Both the position numbers and the translations under genes were made by a program. Positions 62,280 to 64,000 of a stretch of 64,000 bases of DNA are shown here, piece by piece (the first letter of the stretch is position 1; each line of letters begins with the position of its first letter). Where the stretch lies: the NCBI RefSeq assembly GCF_010500615.1, contig NZ_JAAGNX010000001.1, forward strand, positions 759,531-823,530, in the 5' to 3' direction. This DNA is from Oceanipulchritudo coccoides. Its GTDB lineage: Bacteria > Verrucomicrobiota > Verrucomicrobiia > Opitutales > Oceanipulchritudinaceae. The notes below the pieces were generated by a model. That model worked only from the letters and a program-made list of their open reading frames with translations. It was not told where the DNA came from and made no database searches.

Positions 62280-63764
62280 ATGAAATTGCGGAATTGTTTG
62301 CCATCCATTAATAAACAGTTACGGCCTGAGTGTATGAGTAACCTTTCCAGACAACGAGCAGGGGTTGTGCTGACCGGGATCGTGATGGCGGTTTGTCTGG
62401 TGGCAAGTGCATCGGCTAAGGCGCCAAACATCGTGTTATTGCTGGCGGACGACCTTGGGTATGGGGAGCTGGGGAGTTACGGGCAGGAAGCGATCGAGAC
62501 GCCTGTGCTGGACGGATTGGCAGCGACTGGCATGCGGTTCACAAATTTCTATGCGGGAGCGGCGGTCTGCGCACCCTCACGGTCGGTCCTGATGACGGGC
62601 AAGCACGGTGGACATGCGACGGTGCGGGGCAACTCGGGGTATTATGGTGGAGGCAAGTGGAGCCGGGTTCCCTTGAGGAAGGACGAAGAGACGTTGGCAG
62701 AGATGCTGAAGCGGAGTGGTTACGAGACGGCCTTCATCGGGAAGTGGCATCTGGATGATCCGGATGATCCGACGACCTGGGCCTTTGCGCGCGGTTTTGA
62801 CTTTGCGGTCCAGCCAAACTGGCCCTCGCGCTTTGAGGGGTATTCCTACGATGAGGATATCCATTATTTCGGGAACAAGGAGCGCTCTGTCACGTATGAC
62901 TGGCGGGAGAACGACTGCATAGATTCCTTCCGGACGGACCTGATTCTGGAATATCTTGACGGTCGCACGCGGGAGAAGCCGCTCTTTTTGTTCATGTCTT
63001 ACCGGACGCCGCACACGCGGGAGAACGTGATCCGGGACAGGGAGATGTATGCTGACTGTGGCTGGAAGGAAGTGGACCGGCGTCATGCGGCGCGGATCAC
63101 GATGCTCGACCAGCAGGTTGGGCGGCTTCTGGCCAAGCTGGAAGAGCAGGGTGAGCTGGACAATACCCTGATCCTGTTTGTGAGTGACAACGGCCCGCAC
63201 TCCGAAGGCGGTCACGATTACCGCTTTTTCGACAGTTCGGGCGGATTGCGCGGATACAAGCGCGACCTGTATGAGGGAGGGATTCGCGTCCCCGCAATTG
63301 CGGTTTGGAAGGACCACATCAAGGAAGGCTCCTTATCGACGCACCTGGCGGCCTTCTGCGACATCATGGCGACCTTTTCGGAAGTTTCCGGTGGGAGCCC
63401 GGTCATCGGGGATGGCATATCCTTTATGCCGGAGATGCTGGGCCAGCCCCAGAAAAGCCATGAATATCTTTACTGGGAGCTCCAGTTGGACGGCTGGAAT
63501 CGCCGGCTTAGCGACGGGGGCTTCAGACAAGCCGTGAGAAAAGGGGACTGGAAAGCGGTCCGCTATGGTGCAGGTTCCGCCATTGAGCTTTACGATCTCG
63601 GGTCGGATCCATTTGAAACCACGGATGTGGCCTCGGCGCATCCGCTGGTTGTGACGGAGATGGCGGCGATCCTGAACGAGGCTCGCACGCCAAGCCCGCT
63701 TTATCCGTTTGCCGGGTTGCCTCAATCGCAGGCGAGCCGCGACACCTTCAACCTTGTCAGGTAG
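62280..63764 (+). CDS. secreted formylglycine-dependent sulfatase (S1 family)
   Basis: A 494-residue enzyme. The ATG at 62280 has GGAGG upstream; ATG at 62334 is possible. A signal segment (GIVMAVCLVASASA) precedes the sulfatase domain. It has LLADDLGYGELG and the active-site motif CAPSR, in which Cys97 would be matured to formylglycine. IGKWHL and FVSDNGPH are other family motifs. It removes sulfate from a sugar, likely of galactan type. The maturase is not in the window. Confidence 0.9.
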   Translation: MKLRNCLPSINKQLRPECMSNLSRQRAGVVLTGIVMAVCLVASASAKAPNIVLLLADDLGYGELGSYGQEAIETPVLDGLAATGMRFTNFYAGAAVCAPSRSVLMTGKHGGHATVRGNSGYYGGGKWSRVPLRKDEETLAEMLKRSGYETAFIGKWHLDDPDDPTTWAFARGFDFAVQPNWPSRFEGYSYDEDIHYFGNKERSVTYDWRENDCIDSFRTDLILEYLDGRTREKPLFLFMSYRTPHTRENVIRDREMYADCGWKEVDRRHAARITMLDQQVGRLLAKLEEQGELDNTLILFVSDNGPHSEGGHDYRFFDSSGGLRGYKRDLYEGGIRVPAIAVWKDHIKEGSLSTHLAAFCDIMATFSEVSGGSPVIGDGISFMPEMLGQPQKSHEYLYWELQLDGWNRRLSDGGFRQAVRKGDWKAVRYGAGSAIELYDLGSDPFETTDVASAHPLVVTEMAAILNEARTPSPLYPFAGLPQSQASRDTFNLVR

Positions 63765-63776
63765 CGTTTTTCCCTT

Positions 63777-64000
63777 ATGCAAACCCCATTTCTGAAAAAG
63801 ATCATAATGAGTCTTCTAGTCAGTGCCGGATCCATTCCCGTCTGGACATCTGCCGCCGGTGTTCCGGAGGCCCGCATGCGCCTTTCCGAGGAGTGGAAGT
63901 TTATCCGATTCGAATCCGCCCGGGAGGAGCCCGCTGGACTTCAGGAGCCCAATCTTGAGGACAAGCATTGGCAATCCCTCAACCTTCCCCACGACTGGGG
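63777..64000 (+). CDS. GH2 family glycosidase, N-terminus only
   Basis: The ATG at 63777 lies 12 nt after the sulfatase stop. The 74 visible codons start with a signal peptide (SLLVSAGSIPVWTSAAG) and end with DKHWQSLNLPHDWG, the sugar-binding start of GH2 beta-galactosidases and related enzymes. The rest lies past the window. The likely role is release of galactose residues. Confidence 0.7.
   Translation, partial: MQTPFLKKIIMSLLVSAGSIPVWTSAAGVPEARMRLSEEWKFIRFESAREEPAGLQEPNLEDKHWQSLNLPHDW

Noticed and set aside
1-64000. tRNA, rRNA and CRISPR arrays
   Set aside because: No T-loop GGTTCGA-type tRNA pattern, no rRNA-like block and no regularly spaced repeats were seen by reading; a tRNA scan would settle this.

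Overview
The window looks like a chromosome segment of a marine, polysaccharide-degrading bacterium of the Verrucomicrobiota, most probably class Opitutae. This is an inference from gene content: a PEP-CTERM protein, several secreted proteins sharing a tryptophan-rich module, a sulfatase/symporter/LacI polysaccharide locus, a XylR-type AraC regulator on a galactose operon, and many signal peptides. No rRNA, tRNA, CRISPR array, transposase or phage gene was found.

Layout. 1-2.3 kb: the 3' end of an OleD-like reductase, a hotdog thioesterase and a Gfo/Idh/MocA oxidoreductase, then a region that can fold into a roughly 190-nt structured RNA. 2.6-7.4 kb: an envelope cluster with a secreted protein, an ECF sigma factor overlapping a membrane protein (possible anti-sigma), and two proteins with helical repeats. 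7.5-10 kb: PEP-CTERM protein, an Mrr-like protein with a zinc finger, and a membrane protein. 10.3-14.2 kb: ARPP-1-type protein, rhodanese, SulP transporter and a TruC-like pseudouridine synthase. 14.3-22.8 kb: secreted proteins (choice-of-anchor, EF-hand, DUF1566, W-rich) around an OmpR-type two-component system. 22.8-25.6 kb: a RimK/RimB/aspartoacylase-like cluster. 25.7-31.4 kb: miscellaneous metabolism plus a VapBC module. 31.5-38.7 kb: GH16 glucanase, SOUL protein, SLC13 transporter, SDR, a BrnT-type toxin-antitoxin pair, YchJ and GIY-YIG proteins. 39.1-41.9 kb: a ParA-like ATPase with two unfamiliar partner genes.

41.9-47.3 kb holds a Leloir galactose operon (galK-galT-galE plus a hydrolase), divergent from a XylR-like regulator. 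47.4-64 kb is a polysaccharide utilisation region: secreted esterase, a large beta-propeller protein that may be a lambda-carrageenase-like enzyme, GalM, a TonB-C protein, a GH43-like enzyme, a sodium:sugar symporter, a LacI regulator, a sulfatase and the start of a GH2 enzyme. The simplest reading is that a sulfated galactan is cut outside the cell, desulfated, imported as galactose-type sugars and fed through GalM and GalKTE.

The most striking direct observation is a segmental duplication in this region. The galM promoter and start, joined to the 3' half of the TonB-C gene, recurs as a deleted pseudogene copy beside the symporter. The intact TonB-C gene is in turn followed by a 21-bp relic of the symporter 3' end and then by the truncated remains of other genes.
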